A stretch of 63,636 nt of DNA from SLID01 sp041667545 (GCA_041667545.1 JBAYES010000005.1:1-63636); one strand, 5' to 3'. Counted from the first letter of the stretch, positions 1 through 9,763 are shown. Translations and numbers: made by a program. The notes: generated from the sequence alone by a model not told the origin.

Positions 1-319
1 TAATTAGCCATAAGGGGATCCTCCTTGTGTTTATTGGGTTTCAGAAGATTCAATTATAGCACAAGTTCTTGGATCCCTTTATTTTTTATGGTTTCTTACC
101 GTTTTTCCCCGGACAGCAATGATACGAAGGGCTTCACCCGCCTTCGGCGGGTTCGCAAAGACGGGCGTTTGGACGCTATGTTTCCGTGGAGAACTGAAAT
201 GTTACGGGGGGTTTGTTATAAAAAAAATAGTTATTTAAAAATTTGTTGACCTAACAGCGTCGCTTCGTTATTATATATAAGTATTTACTGGCATAACGAA
301 AAATTTTTAAAGTAATATT
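1..319. repeat. Leader region with a truncated family-B repeat
   Basis: No gene is seen here. Bases about 115-205 match the right half of the family-B inverted-repeat elements seen elsewhere (ATACGAAGGGCTTC module, then the terminal ACTGAAATGTTAC at 193-205). No left terminus is present in the window, so this copy is truncated or rearranged. Confidence 0.6.
246..274 (+). promoter_or_regulatory. Putative sigma-70 promoter for the giant secreted protein gene
   Basis: TTGACC (246-251), a 17-base spacer and TATTAT (269-274) lie about 45 bases upstream of the ATG at 320. No strong ribosome binding site is visible before that ATG. Seen by eye only. Confidence 0.45.
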
Positions 320-3300
320 ATGGCTAACCTGCAAAAAACAAAAACGTATATCTTCAAGAAGATATGCGCAAGTATTATCTGTCTGATCCTCGCATATGAT
401 CCGGCCTGGACATTATCCCCACCATTATTAACAAAGCCAATACAAATAAAGGTTTCTTCCGAGGAACTCGGAAAATCTACTGGGCAGGATGATGCGGGAA
501 ACATTACGTTCAGCGATGTTTTTGATGACACGGATAAGGCTCATATGATCGATATACTTAAATACGCCAAACATGAGATAGATGCCGGTTCTCTTGATCC
601 TGAACTGCCGGTAGTTGCGCGTATAGTCGACAGGCACGGAAATACAGTAGTCACCAGCAGCAGAAAGGTAAGAGATATCAAGAGCAGATATGGGGTTAAT
701 GCTTTTCATGCAGAGGTTCAGGCTATCCGGGAAGCTGAAGCCAGAGGATTTAAGGACTGGTCAGGGGCAACAATGTATACCAACTTGGAATCCTGTTATA
801 ACTGTTCAAAAGCCCTGACAGAGTACTACGGGTTCGGCCGGGTTGTCTACGGATTGAAAGATACGACCCTTGAGGAGTCAGACGACTATACAGCGGGATA
901 CAAAAGAGAAAATGTTGTTTTAGCGGCATGTGACGATAAGGATATAACCGCACAACTCGAAACGTTATTCGCTGTAGCCCTTCAAAAACAATATAATCAG
1001 CCCTCCGTCAAGCCTATCATGCACGCGACCGGCCTTAAGGTTTCGGGAGCTTTTCGCGAGCTGTTACGAAAAAATTATGGAGAAGATGTCCAGATAGTGG
1101 CATTTAACGCAGACCTGTGGGTTGAAAAAGGGCGAAAAACTCCATGGATAGACCATCATGGCCAGGTAAAAGACACCGAAGAACGCGATATGTTCCGTCA
1201 TATAGAGTGGCACAAGCAGAATTTGAACCCGGCCAAAAAACACCTGCTCGTAATAGTCGGCGGGTATCAACATGCCGCAGAAGCGAGAGAAAAGATAATA
1301 AACGATGATATTTTCGAACACGAAAAAATAATCATTTATGAGCAGAGCCCTGATTTTAAATGGTTAGAATCAGATTTTACAATTGATCCCGATGTAGACA
1401 TGTCCCAATATTTGGGATACAGCCTGCATACGGGAACAGAACGTCGATTTAACAACTCTTACACGGTTGCCGCGATATGCCGGGCGATAGAAAAGAACAT
1501 TTCTCTTAATGACCGGGAAGCCATAAATAACATCTACACCTGGGTGACATCATCTCCGAGTGATGATGTAGAGATCACACTGGGATCCCATCAAGTGATG
1601 ATCGATATTCCCAAAGAGGGTCTGGCGGTAAGATATTTTGATCCCGCCGAGGCCAATATCGTTACGCCTTATTCCGATCTATCCGGACTTTTAACAAAGG
1701 TTGTCAGCTCTCGATTGCACAGGCAGGTCATAACCAGGATAAAAGCTTTGCCTTACACTTCAGCAGGCGCAGTGTATGGCGAGGAGTTGAGAGAAAAAGA
1801 ATTTTACCCTGATAACAGCGCAATAATTGAGCAAGCCTACTCTGATCTAAGCGAAAACAGTTTTTCTGATGATGATCAAAGAAATATGGCCGACCTCGTC
1901 AGAATTGCTAAAGAAAAAATTGAAAAGGCTGAACTTGATAGCCGATTGCCTGTAGTGGCAAGGATCGTTGATAAGAATGGCAATGTGATCGCAACATCTA
2001 CCAGAACTAAATTGAGTAAGCCAAGTAAATATGGAGTGAAAGCTCTTCATGCCGAAGTGTGCGTTATTCGTGAGGCAGAGGCCGCAGGATTTGCTGACTG
2101 GGCAAACGTGACGATGTATGTGTTGATCGATTCCTGCTACACGTGCTCTAGAGCCATTACGGAATTTTATCCTTTCAAACGAGTAGTATATGGTGTTGAG
2201 GATCCAACCCTTGCCTATCATTCCCGAAATAAAGAAGGTTACGCCGATAACGGAGTTGTATTGGTGGAATGTAGCGATGAATCTCTTCAACGAGAAATCC
2301 GATCCTTATTTAATACGATATTCCAGAACGAGCCGCGCGACACACCCTTAGGCCGGGAAATGATAGCCAGGGAAAAAGAAGCAGTAAAACATTTTCGCGA
2401 TGAATATCAGGAAATTTTCGGTGAAGATATTCAGGTTACAACTTTTTCCGCAGATTTATGGGCGAAAAATAAAATGGACAAAAAAACCAATGAATGCCTT
2501 TTTGCGCATCTTGAATGGTTTAAACAAGACCTTAATCCCAATAAAAAATATGTGCTGTTGATAATCGGCGAGGGAACGCATTGCGAAGAAGCTCGCCGTA
2601 AAATAATCAGCGAAGGTATTTTTAAAGACGAAAATATATTAATATACAAGCCGAATATATCGCCGAAGGCAGTTAGTAGTAAGCCTGTTAAGTTAGCGAT
2701 AATAGCGCCTCGTTCTATAAGAGGACACGGTGAAACTCTTCTCAATGCCTTTGGGGAAGTTGGGTCCGGTTTAGTAGAAGTTTCCATGGAAATACCCGGC
2801 CAGGAAGAAACAATATCGGCTTTTGCGGAGAGGATCAGGAAATCCGGCTACGACCTTGCCTTGGTCGCTCTTCATGGAGCGCACAATGAAGAACCGGTAG
2901 CTTTTGAGGATTTCGGATGCGACGTATGTCTTTTACCCATTCGCCCCGGGGAAGTTCTTCTCAGATCTCGCGAGGGAACTTACGACAGGGAAGCGTGGAA
3001 CAGAATTTTTAAAAAGGCCCGAGCCGTAATACTTCTTGGGAAAGCCAGGATCCCGGACTACGATCAATTATCCGACAGGGTAATGGCGGTTCCTCTCGGG
3101 TTCAGTAAAATACCGGACTCTCCGGCCAGGGATAAACACTTCGAGGAAGGTGTTGTTATAGGGGCTCGGACCTTATGGTCAGAAATGCGAAGCATGTATG
3201 ACATAAAAGCGCTTGTGCGTGAGATAAGGAGGCAGCAAGGGGATGGCAGCAAGACGTTCGGATACATCGCCGGGCGTTTCGACGAATACGCGCATCCCGA

Positions 3301-4648
3301 GACCCGGAAAATAGTCAATGAATTCGAGGAATTGAGGTCAAGTCCGGATTGTTTGATCTTGAATGCCGGGAAAATAGAAGAGGCCTACAAGAAAGAAGGA
3401 GGATTTAACGATCTGGCGTCATTCAAGCGGTGGATATCCGATAGACTTAAAGAAAAGGGGGCGATGGTAGTTATAGTGGAAGGGGATATCGAAGACGAAG
3501 AATTAAGAAGGCTGGAGGCTTCGATATTTGATTTCAGCAATGAAATGTATCACGAGATCATGCAGGGTTTTGCCCCGAAAGATGAATATTCCGCGGCCAT
3601 CCACAGAAACGCCGGGCAAAGCATAGCAATAGGGTTTGATTCTGATGCTATACGTGACATGAAAGATGAAGGAATCGGCATTATAAGCGTACAGTATGAG
3701 GATAATAAAGCGGATTTTGCCGCGGCCGCAAAGGAGATGATCTGGTATATAACTAACCCGTCTGAATATTATGCCAGGCTTGAAAGAACCTGGAATGCTG
3801 CCCGGAACTATACCACCAAACATATGGGACAACAATATCTGGATGTAGTGATAGAAGCGTTACATAACAAGGACGCGCGGCAGGACGCTGTTAAGAATTA
3901 CGCAGATTTCATAAACAAAAACAAATCTTTACTCCACAAACTGCTCGGCGAAAATAAAGAGGATACATTAGTAAGGGTTCCGATAGAAGCGATCGAATCT
4001 GTGGGAATAGACAATATAAGAGACTTCCTTGAGACATTGCAAACAGCGCCTAACGGGTATGTTGAATTGTTCTACATGACAGGTATCGACGAAATCCCAG
4101 GCAATATGTACGGAAAATATGGTCTGGAGAAAAAAGAATTGCCTAAAGAGTTCAAGCGCGCCAGAAAGAATACGATCACTTTGTTCCCGGCTTTTAAAGG
4201 AGAAGATATAGATCGATCGACCATAGGTTTAAGGCTTGGAAATGTTAACATCTCTCCGGACGATACCATTCTCTCCCCCATAGGACTGCAGAATGACCCC
4301 GCGGGCCTGATAAGGGCAACTATTTTTGGTCTGGCGATGATAGATGCGGCACGCTCCATAAAAGAGCCGCTGTGGCGTGTGAAGGCACAAAAACCCAAGG
4401 AATACAGGGCTCTAATGGATCGGATCCAGACGGCATTAGAATCTTATAAGTCTGTGTGCGATCCAGATGCGCCATTTGAGTTCACGCAGAGAGAAATGGA
4501 GGATATGTTCGGACTTATTTCGGGCGACATAAATTCCATAGTACGTTCCCTTAACAAGCTTATTAAACTTCTTCCCATTACACCGTTAAACGCCGAAGAA
4601 TTACGCAAGATCTACGAGCGTACAAGGGCAGTTCTAATGGCCGCATAA
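320..4648 (+). CDS. Giant secreted protein with two cytidine-deaminase-like domains and a glycosyltransferase-like region
   Basis: A 1442-residue protein starting with a basic, hydrophobic N-terminus (residues 1-35) that looks like a signal or anchor segment. Two deaminase-like domains follow: His130/Glu132 with Cys159/Cys162, and His577/Glu579 with Cys606/Cys609. Both have SCYxC where the family usually has PCxxC. Each deaminase domain is followed by a similar alpha/beta segment (motifs FNADLW and FSADLW, about residues 255 and 700), so a deaminase-plus-partner module is tandemly duplicated. Residues about 790-1180 resemble the second half of a GT-B glycosyltransferase. The last 250 residues I do not recognise. 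The gene stands alone. Substrate is unknown; an extracytoplasmic zinc deaminase would be unusual, so this is inference from motifs only. Confidence 0.75.
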   Translation: MANLQKTKTYIFKKICASIICLILAYDPAWTLSPPLLTKPIQIKVSSEELGKSTGQDDAGNITFSDVFDDTDKAHMIDILKYAKHEIDAGSLDPELPVVARIVDRHGNTVVTSSRKVRDIKSRYGVNAFHAEVQAIREAEARGFKDWSGATMYTNLESCYNCSKALTEYYGFGRVVYGLKDTTLEESDDYTAGYKRENVVLAACDDKDITAQLETLFAVALQKQYNQPSVKPIMHATGLKVSGAFRELLRKNYGEDVQIVAFNADLWVEKGRKTPWIDHHGQVKDTEERDMFRHIEWHKQNLNPAKKHLLVIVGGYQHAAEAREKIINDDIFEHEKIIIYEQSPDFKWLESDFTIDPDVDMSQYLGYSLHTGTERRFNNSYTVAAICRAIEKNISLNDREAINNIYTWVTSSPSDDVEITLGSHQVMIDIPKEGLAVRYFDPAEANIVTPYSDLSGLLTKVVSSRLHRQVITRIKALPYTSAGAVYGEELREKEFYPDNSAIIEQAYSDLSENSFSDDDQRNMADLVRIAKEKIEKAELDSRLPVVARIVDKNGNVIATSTRTKLSKPSKYGVKALHAEVCVIREAEAAGFADWANVTMYVLIDSCYTCSRAITEFYPFKRVVYGVEDPTLAYHSRNKEGYADNGVVLVECSDESLQREIRSLFNTIFQNEPRDTPLGREMIAREKEAVKHFRDEYQEIFGEDIQVTTFSADLWAKNKMDKKTNECLFAHLEWFKQDLNPNKKYVLLIIGEGTHCEEARRKIISEGIFKDENILIYKPNISPKAVSSKPVKLAIIAPRSIRGHGETLLNAFGEVGSGLVEVSMEIPGQEETISAFAERIRKSGYDLALVALHGAHNEEPVAFEDFGCDVCLLPIRPGEVLLRSREGTYDREAWNRIFKKARAVILLGKARIPDYDQLSDRVMAVPLGFSKIPDSPARDKHFEEGVVIGARTLWSEMRSMYDIKALVREIRRQQGDGSKTFGYIAGRFDEYAHPETRKIVNEFEELRSSPDCLILNAGKIEEAYKKEGGFNDLASFKRWISDRLKEKGAMVVIVEGDIEDEELRRLEASIFDFSNEMYHEIMQGFAPKDEYSAAIHRNAGQSIAIGFDSDAIRDMKDEGIGIISVQYEDNKADFAAAAKEMIWYITNPSEYYARLERTWNAARNYTTKHMGQQYLDVVIEALHNKDARQDAVKNYADFINKNKSLLHKLLGENKEDTLVRVPIEAIESVGIDNIRDFLETLQTAPNGYVELFYMTGIDEIPGNMYGKYGLEKKELPKEFKRARKNTITLFPAFKGEDIDRSTIGLRLGNVNISPDDTILSPIGLQNDPAGLIRATIFGLAMIDAARSIKEPLWRVKAQKPKEYRALMDRIQTALESYKSVCDPDAPFEFTQREMEDMFGLISGDINSIVRSLNKLIKLLPITPLNAEELRKIYERTRAVLMAA

Positions 4649-4847
4649 TTGCATATTGTCAAAAAAGCTCCCGTTTATCTCTAAAACCGCCTTTAGTCAA
4701 CTTCCCTCAGGCAATTTCATATTTCCGCTGTAATGGGAATGTATGAATAGGAACAATCGTAGAGAGCAGGGCCGGATATTGCCGTTGACAACGAGGCGCG
4801 CATAGTTGCGGAGAATGTCAAATTCAGGTGTTGGTCCCAAGGGGCAA

Positions 4848-5813
4848 CTATTGGAGTTTTTCAATGACCCACCAGTAGGCCGGAATGCCGATGACAATAT
4901 TCAGCGGGAATGTGATGCCGAGGCTCATAGTCAGATATTTTGCCGGGTTTGCTTCGGGCAGAGCGTCCTTCAGGAGAGCGGGAGCGACAATGTAGGAGGC
5001 GGACGCGCAAAGTAATGTCATCAACAAACTGTCTCCGGGCTGGAATTTGAAAATATATGACAGGATCACAGCCACTATGCCGTTGAAGATCGGCGCGGCT
5101 ATCGCAAATACCAACAAAGGCAGGGGGAATGAGTCCATCTGTTTAAAACGGCGCCCTACTACGGTTCCCATGTAGAGCAGGAAAAAGACCAGCATTCCGG
5201 TGAACATGTCCCCGCCGATAAATGCCGACAGAGGCGAGTCTTGAGTGCCGAGAGCAGTGAGCAGATACCCGATGGCCATGCTGCCCATCATTACCAGCAT
5301 TGTTCCGTCCGTGAGGGCTTCGGCAATGATAGTCCGTGTAGATTTGCCTTTTTCTCCGGCATGAGCGGATATTCTTGCCATAATGATCGCGAAAAGAATT
5401 GCCGGAGTTTCCATAACGACCAGCGCAACTGTCATATATCCGCCATAGGCTATACCGGCTGAAGTCAAAAAGCCAGCGGCGGTTATATAGGTCAATGTGC
5501 TATTTGACCCATAAGTGGCGCCGATAGCCGCCGCATCAGCCGCGCCCTGGCTCCTGCGAAATATGAGATAGGAATAGATCGGCACGAGCGCGCTCATGGC
5601 TACAATAATTCCTATTATGATCAGCCCATCACCGAACATGTTAGAATGGTGTAAGCTCACTCCGCCCTTAAAACCGATAGAAAGCATCAGATAAAGGCTG
5701 ATAAACTTGACAACCGAGTCGGGGATCGTGAGATTAGATCCTATAAGTGTGGCTATCAGGCCAAGCAGGAAGAAAAGAATGCCGGGGTTCAGAACAGAGA
5801 AGAATGTGTCCAT
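4848..5813 (-). CDS. SbtA-like sodium-dependent bicarbonate transporter family protein
   Basis: A 321-residue, strongly hydrophobic protein with about ten membrane segments and no large soluble domain. It fits the SbtA family (Na_bicarb_symporter, formerly DUF897), including the polar stretch GATYGSNSTLTYITAAGF around residues 98-115 inside the membrane part. In cyanobacteria SbtA takes up bicarbonate with sodium; in anaerobes its role is not settled. It is the last gene of a minus-strand run that includes purE and purC, where bicarbonate could be relevant, but that link is inference. Its ribosome binding site sits inside a small palindrome (5821-5837). A 200-base gap without a clear terminator separates it from the convergent gene. 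Confidence 0.85.
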   Translation of the reverse strand: MDTFFSVLNPGILFFLLGLIATLIGSNLTIPDSVVKFISLYLMLSIGFKGGVSLHHSNMFGDGLIIIGIIVAMSALVPIYSYLIFRRSQGAADAAAIGATYGSNSTLTYITAAGFLTSAGIAYGGYMTVALVVMETPAILFAIIMARISAHAGEKGKSTRTIIAEALTDGTMLVMMGSMAIGYLLTALGTQDSPLSAFIGGDMFTGMLVFFLLYMGTVVGRRFKQMDSFPLPLLVFAIAAPIFNGIVAVILSYIFKFQPGDSLLMTLLCASASYIVAPALLKDALPEANPAKYLTMSLGITFPLNIVIGIPAYWWVIEKLQ

Positions 5814-5820
5814 AGTTTTG

Positions 5821-5837
5821 TCTGATCCTTGATCAGA
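5821..5837 (-). promoter_or_regulatory. Palindrome holding the ribosome binding site of the SbtA-like gene
   Basis: TCTGATC-CTT-GATCAGA is a perfect 7-base inverted repeat with a 3-base loop. On the minus strand the loop and right arm form the AAGGATC Shine-Dalgarno-like site about 8 bases before the ATG at 5813. Folding would hide the site; it could equally be an operator. Confidence 0.35.
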
Positions 5838-5969
5838 GGGCTATAAGAATCGGATCAATTTCTTCCAGATCCAACGCTATTATAATTCAGGGCAGATCGA
5901 TAACGCTTAATTCTTACGCGATAGGCCGCACTAAGTCTTCGGAACATTTATTGCGATAACCCTATCATT

Positions 5970-6503
5970 TTATTTATGCGCCCGGATCCATTGTGCCGCG
6001 ACAAAAATATTTCCGGCTATGTAGTTCGGCTGTTCTATTAATTCATTTCTATGTTTTTTCCCGTGCCCTGTCAGGACATATACCGATCGCGCCCCTACGG
6101 AGACAGCCATTTCAATATCATGCGGATGATCTCCGACCACAAAAGATCGTTTTAAGTCAATATCATATTCTTTTGCCGCTTGCTTTAGAAAATAGGGGCT
6201 TGGTTTACGGCAAAAACAACGGTTATCCGGAAGGTGCGGGCAATAATATGTTTTTTTTATGGTGATGCCGTTTTCATGCAGGAGATCTTCTATCTCTCTG
6301 TTAAATAATATCAGATCAGCCTCAAAAAATATCTTCCGGGCAACCCCGGATTGATTGGTAACAATAAACAGCTCGAAATCATTCTGAACAAGCTTTAACG
6401 CATCAACGGCTTTGGGTATAAAGTGAAATTGATCCATGGAGCAAAAATATCCGACATCCTCGTTTATTGTTCCGTCACGATCGAAAAAAACCGCTCTTTT
6501 CAT
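5970..6503 (-). CDS. gmhB: D-glycero-beta-D-manno-heptose 1,7-bisphosphate 7-phosphatase
   Basis: A 177-residue HAD-family phosphatase of the GmhB type. It removes the 7-phosphate of heptose bisphosphate in the cytoplasm, a step towards ADP-heptose for lipopolysaccharide core. The start MKRAVFFDRDGTIN carries Asp8 and Asp10, the nucleophile and acid/base pair. TNQSG is at about 49-53. CPHLPDNRCFCRKP supplies the GmhB zinc-binding cysteines, and VGDHPHDI near residue 123 is the late Asp motif. The length is normal. It follows purE by 9 bases, so it is probably co-transcribed although the pathways differ. It implies an outer membrane with heptose. Confidence 0.88.
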   Translation of the reverse strand: MKRAVFFDRDGTINEDVGYFCSMDQFHFIPKAVDALKLVQNDFELFIVTNQSGVARKIFFEADLILFNREIEDLLHENGITIKKTYYCPHLPDNRCFCRKPSPYFLKQAAKEYDIDLKRSFVVGDHPHDIEMAVSVGARSVYVLTGHGKKHRNELIEQPNYIAGNIFVAAQWIRAHK

Positions 6504-6512
6504 GCGCTATCC

Positions 6513-6974
6513 TCACTTTCTGGTTTTTAAAGATTCCCTGTGTTCCGCAAGTTTCTCACGCAGGACATCATCACTTAAAGACATTATCCGCGCCGCATAT
6601 ATGGCGGCATTTACCGCTCCGCTTGATCCTATGGCCATGCAGCCTACGGGGATCCCTTTCGGCATTTGTACGATCGAATGTAAAGCGTCTACTCCGTTCA
6701 ACGCGCCTCCCGTCATCGGCACGCCAATAACGGGGAGTAATGTCTGCGCCGCCGCGCATCCAGGCAATGCCGCAGCCATTCCGGCGCCGGCAATAATAAC
6801 TGAAAACTCTTTTTCATCCAAAGACTTAATATAATCATGCAGGGCCTCAGGATCCCTGTGGGCGGATAATACCTTAAAATCATATTGGATATCAAATTGC
6901 TTTAAGACCTCGAGGCCTTTTTCCATTTGCTCTTTGTCCGACATTGAACCGACAATTACCGCGACCTTTTTCAT
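6513..6974 (-). CDS. purE: N5-carboxyaminoimidazole ribonucleotide mutase
   Basis: A 153-residue PurE. It moves the carboxyl group within N5-CAIR to give CAIR in purine synthesis, working as a cytoplasmic octamer. Family motifs are clear: VGSMSD near residue 9, SAHRDPE near 37, AGAGMAAALPG near 62, GVPMTGGALNGVDAL near 84 and PVGCMAIG near 110. An AAGGAG site precedes the ATG. It lies in a minus-strand operon-like run downstream of purC with one unknown gene between. No purK is visible, so it could be a class II AIR carboxylase instead. Confidence 0.93.
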   Translation of the reverse strand: MKKVAVIVGSMSDKEQMEKGLEVLKQFDIQYDFKVLSAHRDPEALHDYIKSLDEKEFSVIIAGAGMAAALPGCAAAQTLLPVIGVPMTGGALNGVDALHSIVQMPKGIPVGCMAIGSSGAVNAAIYAARIMSLSDDVLREKLAEHRESLKTRK

Positions 6975-7015
6975 GTTTTTCTCCTTTTTTGTTATGAGCT
7001 CCGGCGAATATCAAA

Positions 7016-7513
7016 CTACAGGTTCTCAATTTTGAAAACGCCCGTTTCGTAGTTGAATATAAAGAACTTTTTTATCGGGAGCGAATATTTCTTTTCCATT
7101 GCCCCGAGGTTCTTGAGAATAACGTTCCCGCGGGACTTTTCTTTAAAGGCGGGGAAGAATATCTGCCCGACCTTATTTTTGCCGTGCAATTTTCCCCGGC
7201 AGCCATGCGATAATGTCCGCAGCAAAAAATCAAGTTGTTGAAGACGTTTGTTTTTTCCGCCGGGGTCATAATCGATCGCGCATAATGACCAAACGCCCGA
7301 AAGCCCGAAAGAATCTATGATGTTCAACTCATTCGGCAGCAGCAGAGAGCTGTCTGCAAAAACCCCGAGAATATCAACGGTAGAGGCCGGTTTTTTTGCG
7401 GTTTTTTGTTTGTTTTGAAATATGAGGAGCTGATGCACCTCGCGCCATATTTTATGAAAAACCGCTAAGTCCCGAACAACTAATAAAAATAGCGGTTCAT
7501 TCTTCCGATCCAT
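7016..7513 (-). CDS. Hypothetical protein between purC and purE
   Basis: A 165-residue protein of unknown family. The reading frame could begin with an ATG directly after the purC stop (7531), but the ATG at 7513 has a good GAGGGG ribosome binding site about 4 bases upstream, so I prefer it. The protein is mixed alpha/beta in appearance, has no signal peptide and no membrane segment, and has few charged repeats. Motifs I can see (NEPLFLLVV near the start, KKFFIFNYETGVF near the end) do not point to a function. Its position inside a purine gene run suggests co-expression only. Confidence 0.6.
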   Translation of the reverse strand: MDRKNEPLFLLVVRDLAVFHKIWREVHQLLIFQNKQKTAKKPASTVDILGVFADSSLLLPNELNIIDSFGLSGVWSLCAIDYDPGGKNKRLQQLDFLLRTLSHGCRGKLHGKNKVGQIFFPAFKEKSRGNVILKNLGAMEKKYSLPIKKFFIFNYETGVFKIENL

Positions 7514-7531
7514 CGATCCCCTCGCCGGCAT

Positions 7532-8488
7532 TTATAGACCGCCTTTCATGACTTGTCCATTATCGGCAAACTCGATCTCCTCCGTCCCGGCTAACTTCTT
7601 AAAAATATCACGATAGATCATGGATGTTTTTGCGGCTATTTCCTCGGGTAATTCCGGGCCGGGAGGTGTTTTCCGCCAATCCAAAGACTCAAGATAATCC
7701 CGGACATACTGTTTGTCCAAGCTCAACTGCTCTTTTCCCGGCTGATATGAGTTAGCAGGCCAGAACCTTGAACTGTCGGGGGTCAGGACCTCGTCGATAA
7801 GCACGACTTTATCGTTAATGAGGCCAAATTCAAACTTGGTATCCGCGATCAAAATCCCCTTTGTTCCGGCAAATTCAACAGCCTCTCTATAAAGGCGCAA
7901 TGAAATATCCCGTACTTGTCCCGCGAGATCATTTCCGAGTAAAGTCTCAGCTTCAGCATAACTTATATTCACATCATGCCCGACAACCGCTTTAGTGGAA
8001 GGAGTAAATATCGGCTCAGGCAGCCAATCGCATTTTTTTAGTCCTGAGGGCAGAACATGACCGCAAACTTTTCCCGTTTTTTGATAATCCTTCCATCCCG
8101 AGCCAACCAGAAACCCCCGCACAATACATTCGATCGGTAAAGGTTTGGCCCGATATGCCAGCACGGACCTGCCTTCAAGGATGTGCCCAAAATCACTTAA
8201 TAATTTATTACCCAACCCCATGTTATTTATATCGGTTGTTATCAAAGGGTTTGACACCACATGTTTTAATTTGTTAAACCAGAATAATGAAATTTGATTG
8301 AGAACCCGGCCTTTGTAAGGGATGGGGGTAGGCATGACGACATCGAAGGCGCTGATGCGGTCGCTTGTAACCAGCAAAAGCTTATCTTCGTCTATAGCAT
8401 AAATGTCTCTGACTTTACCCCGGGCTATTAAAGGCAGAGGCAGATCTGTTTCTAAAACAACTTCGTGTTTTTCCGTCTTGATGCCCAT
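7532..8488 (-). CDS. purC: Phosphoribosylaminoimidazole-succinocarboxamide synthase
   Basis: A 318-residue SAICAR synthetase, joining CAIR and aspartate with ATP in purine synthesis. The ATP-binding start ARGKVRDIY is near residue 23 and TSDRISAFD near 41. IECIVRGFLVGSGW is near 131 and IADTKFEFG near 217. The length matches the long (about 300-residue) version found in many bacteria and yeast rather than the 240-residue type. An AGGAGG site precedes the ATG by 6 bases. It starts 18 bases after the MFS gene and runs into the unknown gene and purE, so these are likely one transcript. Confidence 0.95.
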   Translation of the reverse strand: MGIKTEKHEVVLETDLPLPLIARGKVRDIYAIDEDKLLLVTSDRISAFDVVMPTPIPYKGRVLNQISLFWFNKLKHVVSNPLITTDINNMGLGNKLLSDFGHILEGRSVLAYRAKPLPIECIVRGFLVGSGWKDYQKTGKVCGHVLPSGLKKCDWLPEPIFTPSTKAVVGHDVNISYAEAETLLGNDLAGQVRDISLRLYREAVEFAGTKGILIADTKFEFGLINDKVVLIDEVLTPDSSRFWPANSYQPGKEQLSLDKQYVRDYLESLDWRKTPPGPELPEEIAAKTSMIYRDIFKKLAGTEEIEFADNGQVMKGGL

Positions 8489-8506
8489 ATTAACCTCCTG
8501 TTTGCG

Positions 8507-9703
8507 TTATTGCGCGACATAGTCCGACCTTTGTAACGGTCTTCTTAATAACAAGCATATTAGAACGGCCCCGATCAGCGCCAGGGCGCCGGCAAAATTG
8601 AAAGCCGATAGATAACTCTTGGTCGTGTCATGTACCATGCCCCCTATCAGCGGACCAAAGAAACACCCGATCCCGTACCCGATAAAAATAAACCCGTAAT
8701 TAGCCGCGAAATCCCTTCGCCCGAAATATTCCGCCGTTAGCGCGGGATAAACGGCTAAAAATCCGCCGAAGCACAGGCCTATTGCCATAGACAGCGCATA
8801 AATAACGGGCAAAATCTCAGCATGATATAAAGCGAACATCATTAGCGATATCAAAGTAAATAACAAAATAAGGGTTTTTTTTCCGCCCCAAAGATCAGAC
8901 GCGTGACCAAATACGATTCTGCCGATACCGTTAAAAACAGACAAAATAGTCAGGGCCAACGCGCCTTGCATCGCTGTAAATCCTTTATCTGCAATGAACG
9001 CTATCAAATGGCCTATAGTCATCATCCCGGCGACCATGGATATGAAATATGTAAAGAACATTATGCGGAAAGAATTGGTGAGGAGCATTTCCATCGGGGA
9101 AAAAGCCGCGTTGGTTATTTTTACGCCATTTTCCGAATTGTTCGATGCGGTTGGAGGTTTTAAAAATTGAGCCGCGGCGGTAATAATAAAGCCGAACACT
9201 ATACCGGAAACCGCCATTGTTGCCCGCCATCCATACGCGTCGATCAGTTTTGTCATAAGAGGCGACAGAAATGCGGTTCCAAATCCGAAACCGAACACAA
9301 TGATACCCGTTATTAAACCTTTTTTGTCGGGAAACCATTTGATCCCGCTGGCAACGGAAGGCATATAGCTTAATCCCGTACCTATTCCGCCAATAAGTCC
9401 GTAGCCGAGGTACAGCCCGAGCGGCGTATGAGCAAAAGAAGCCAGTACCCATCCCGTCCCGACAAGGACGCCCCCTATGCCGGCCGTTTTATGAGATCCG
9501 ATCTTTTTTTCCAAAAGCCCGCCGATCACCATAAAAACGGAAAAAACCAGAAGAAGCAGCGATACCGAAAAGGATATTTTTGCCCGGCCCCATCCCATTT
9601 CCCGGTCGATGGGAATTAGAAAAACACCCCATGAGTACGCTACTCCCAGGCACAGCATAATAACGACACCGGCGAGTACCACCGGGTAATTCTTTGATCT
9701 CAT
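8507..9703 (-). CDS. MFS transporter, oxalate/formate antiporter-like (OFA) family
   Basis: A 398-residue major facilitator with about twelve membrane segments. The N-terminus (VVIMLCLGVAYSWGVFLIPI) and the loop IKWFPDKKGLITGIIVFGFG near residue 123 are typical of OFA-type carriers, which move carboxylates such as oxalate, formate or pyruvate. The substrate cannot be read from the sequence. It sits 60 bases after the DUF4914 gene and 18 bases before purC on the same strand. Its place ahead of purine genes may be incidental. Confidence 0.82.
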   Translation of the reverse strand: MRSKNYPVVLAGVVIMLCLGVAYSWGVFLIPIDREMGWGRAKISFSVSLLLLVFSVFMVIGGLLEKKIGSHKTAGIGGVLVGTGWVLASFAHTPLGLYLGYGLIGGIGTGLSYMPSVASGIKWFPDKKGLITGIIVFGFGFGTAFLSPLMTKLIDAYGWRATMAVSGIVFGFIITAAAQFLKPPTASNNSENGVKITNAAFSPMEMLLTNSFRIMFFTYFISMVAGMMTIGHLIAFIADKGFTAMQGALALTILSVFNGIGRIVFGHASDLWGGKKTLILLFTLISLMMFALYHAEILPVIYALSMAIGLCFGGFLAVYPALTAEYFGRRDFAANYGFIFIGYGIGCFFGPLIGGMVHDTTKSYLSAFNFAGALALIGAVLICLLLRRPLQRSDYVAQ

Positions 9704-9763
9704 TCCGCTGCTCCCCGTTTAATGTCCTGAAACCTGCAAAATCAATTCAACTTTCCGTATCCT

